Shown here in pieces: positions 62,890 to 64,000 of a stretch of DNA of 64,000 nucleotides (position 1 is its first letter; every line of letters begins with the position of its first letter). The notes under the pieces are model-generated. The model saw only the letters and a list, made by a program, of their open reading frames with translations, was not told the DNA's origin and searched no databases. A program made the translations under genes and the position numbers. Source of the stretch: Rothia nasimurium (GTDB lineage: Bacteria; Actinomycetota; Actinomycetes; Actinomycetales; Micrococcaceae); the NCBI RefSeq assembly GCF_928382285.1, contig NZ_CAKMSS010000001.1:434001-498000 (forward strand), written 5' to 3'.

Positions 62890-64000
62890 CTAGATCACAA
62901 TGTTGACCAGCTTGGGGGCACGCACAATAACCTTGCGTACCTCAGCGTCGCCTAGGGCTCGCTGAACGGCCTCTGACCCCAGGGCCAGGGCTTCAAGATC
63001 GGCCTCAGAAATATCCTTGGTGACCTCCAGACGGTCCTTGACCTTGCCCTTGACCTGCACGATTGCGGTGACGGTATCGTCTACCAGCTGGGCCGGGTCG
63101 ACCTCGGGCCAGCCTGCAGTCAGTACCGGGGTATCGTGGCCGAGCAGATGCCAGGCGTCCTCTGCGGTGTAGGGGGCGTAGAGGGAGAGCAGGATGGCGA
63201 TGGTCTCAGCAGCTTCGCGGACGGCCGGGTCAGCAGCACCTGCACCGGAGTCAATGACCTTGCGGGTAGCGTTGACCAGCTCCATGGTCTTGGCCACGGC
63301 AACGTTGAACTTGCCGTTCTCTACCAGGGCATCGACGTCGTGGACGGTGCGGTGCACCAGCTTGTGCAGGGCAGCGTCGCCGCTTGCGCCGTCCGCCCCC
63401 ACCTCGCTGGTGACGTCCTGGGCAACGCGCCAGGCGCGGGCCAGGAACTTCTGCATACCTGCGGGGGAAACGTCAGCCCAGTCGACATCGTCCTCGGGCG
63501 GGGAGGCAAAGACCATGACGGTGCGGACGGCATCGACGCCGAACTTATCGAGCTGCTGGCCCAGGTCAACACCGTTACCCAGTGACTTGGACATAGCCTT
63601 ACCCTGGTTGAGCACCTGGCCCTGGTTCATCAGGGCCTTGAAGGGCTCAGAGTGTTCAATCAGGCCCAGGTCGCGGATGACCTTGGTGAAGAAGCGGGCG
63701 TAGAGCAGGTGCAGAATCGCGTGCTCAACACCGCCGACGTACATATCGACCTGGTTCCACTTCTTCATCTGCTCGGGGTCGAAGATAGCCTGGTCGTAAT
63801 TCGGTGAGACGTAGCGCAGGAAGTACCAGGAGGAATCCACGAAGGTGTCCATGGTGTCTGAGTCGCGCTTGGCGTCCTTACCGCAGACGGGGCAGGGAAC
63901 GGTGTTCCAGTCGGTAGCAGCTGCCAGGGGTGACTGGCCCTTGGGTGCCAGGTCTTCACCGGCCAGGTTGTCGGGGAGCAGGACGGGCAGCTGCTCTTCC
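62890..64000 (-). CDS. leuS: Leucyl-tRNA synthetase, C-terminal part (partial)
   Basis: Partial at the 5' end: the frame is open to the window edge, so roughly the last 370 residues are seen. Four-cysteine-type zinc segment with [10 protein letters not shown], then [15 protein letters not shown] and the catalytic KMSKS variant [12 protein letters not shown]. The anticodon-binding helical domain ([15 protein letters not shown]) and the C-terminal extension ending [14 protein letters not shown] follow. The order of motifs identifies a bacterial LeuS. Charging of leucine here and leucine-rich attenuation at leuA are functionally related. Confidence 0.96.
   Translation of the reverse strand, partial: EEQLPVLLPDNLAGEDLAPKGQSPLAAATDWNTVPCPVCGKDAKRDSDTMDTFVDSSWYFLRYVSPNYDQAIFDPEQMKKWNQVDMYVGGVEHAILHLLYARFFTKVIRDLGLIEHSEPFKALMNQGQVLNQGKAMSKSLGNGVDLGQQLDKFGVDAVRTVMVFASPPEDDVDWADVSPAGMQKFLARAWRVAQDVTSEVGADGASGDAALHKLVHRTVHDVDALVENGKFNVAVAKTMELVNATRKVIDSGAGAADPAVREAAETIAILLSLYAPYTAEDAWHLLGHDTPVLTAGWPEVDPAQLVDDTVTAIVQVKGKVKDRLEVTKDISEADLEALALGSEAVQRALGDAEVRKVIVRAPKLVNIVI

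Overview
The window is a GC-rich chromosomal segment of an actinobacterium, most likely a member of the Micrococcaceae close to Rothia. The genus is inferred from gene content and style; no database was searched. Actinobacterial markers are the mycothiol ligase MshC, the Pup/PafA/Dop/ARC pupylation system, RbpA, a bcc-aa3 oxidase with CtaF, a Ppm1-type mannosyltransferase and a fused PafBC regulator of the kind described in Arthrobacter. I saw no insertion sequences, prophage, CRISPR array, rRNA or tRNA. Nearly everything is core genome, and several blocks follow the order known from Mycobacterium tuberculosis.

Layout. (1) 1-7.3 kb: L-lactate dehydrogenase, an acidic-tail protein, UppP, MshC, a PAC2-family protein, a site-2 protease and the tRNA m1A methyltransferase TrmI. 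(2) 7.3-17.6 kb: ARC ATPase, Dop, Pup, PafA, two FKBP prolyl isomerases, PafBC, a small membrane protein, TatA and TatC. No 20S proteasome genes lie between pup and pafA, and ARC lacks the C-terminal proteasome-docking motif. (3) 17.7-26.3 kb: HelY helicase, a metal-site-less amidohydrolase homologue, Ppm1, RbpA, an SPFH/NfeD pair, a DUF3054 protein and TrpD. (4) 26.5-35.2 kb: ctaE-qcrCAB faces ctaC-D-F head to head, and the roughly 0.7 kb between them holds a run of 10 G and thirteen perfect copies of a 10-bp repeat; ErpA follows. (5) 35.3-43.7 kb: M20 peptidase, DUF3043 protein, PyrD, UppS, RecO, LeuA with a leader-peptide attenuator, and an LCP protein. (6) 43.8-50.9 kb: era, corC-like, ybeY, phoH, rsmE, dnaJ and hrcA as one minus-strand series headed by a CIRCE operator. 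(7) 51-64 kb: DUF3097 and DUF4870 proteins, hemW-lepA, a solo PemK/MazF-like protein, a 160-bp nested palindrome, rpsT, holA, a ComEC split into two overlapping genes, comEA, degV and the 3' part of leuS.

How genes work together. The first half joins redox metabolism (lactate, mycothiol), envelope lipid carriers (UppP, UppS, Ppm1), protein tagging and unfolding (Pup, ARC), protein export (Tat) and the whole cytochrome c reductase/oxidase supercomplex. The second half is RNA, ribosome and replication housekeeping plus DNA uptake.

Two regulatory traits run through the window. Many genes start 6-8 nt after a TANNNT-type -10 hexamer with no ribosome-binding site, which indicates leaderless mRNAs; I used this to correct several start codons. 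Most 3' ends carry long, nearly perfect GC-rich hairpins, often shared by convergent genes.
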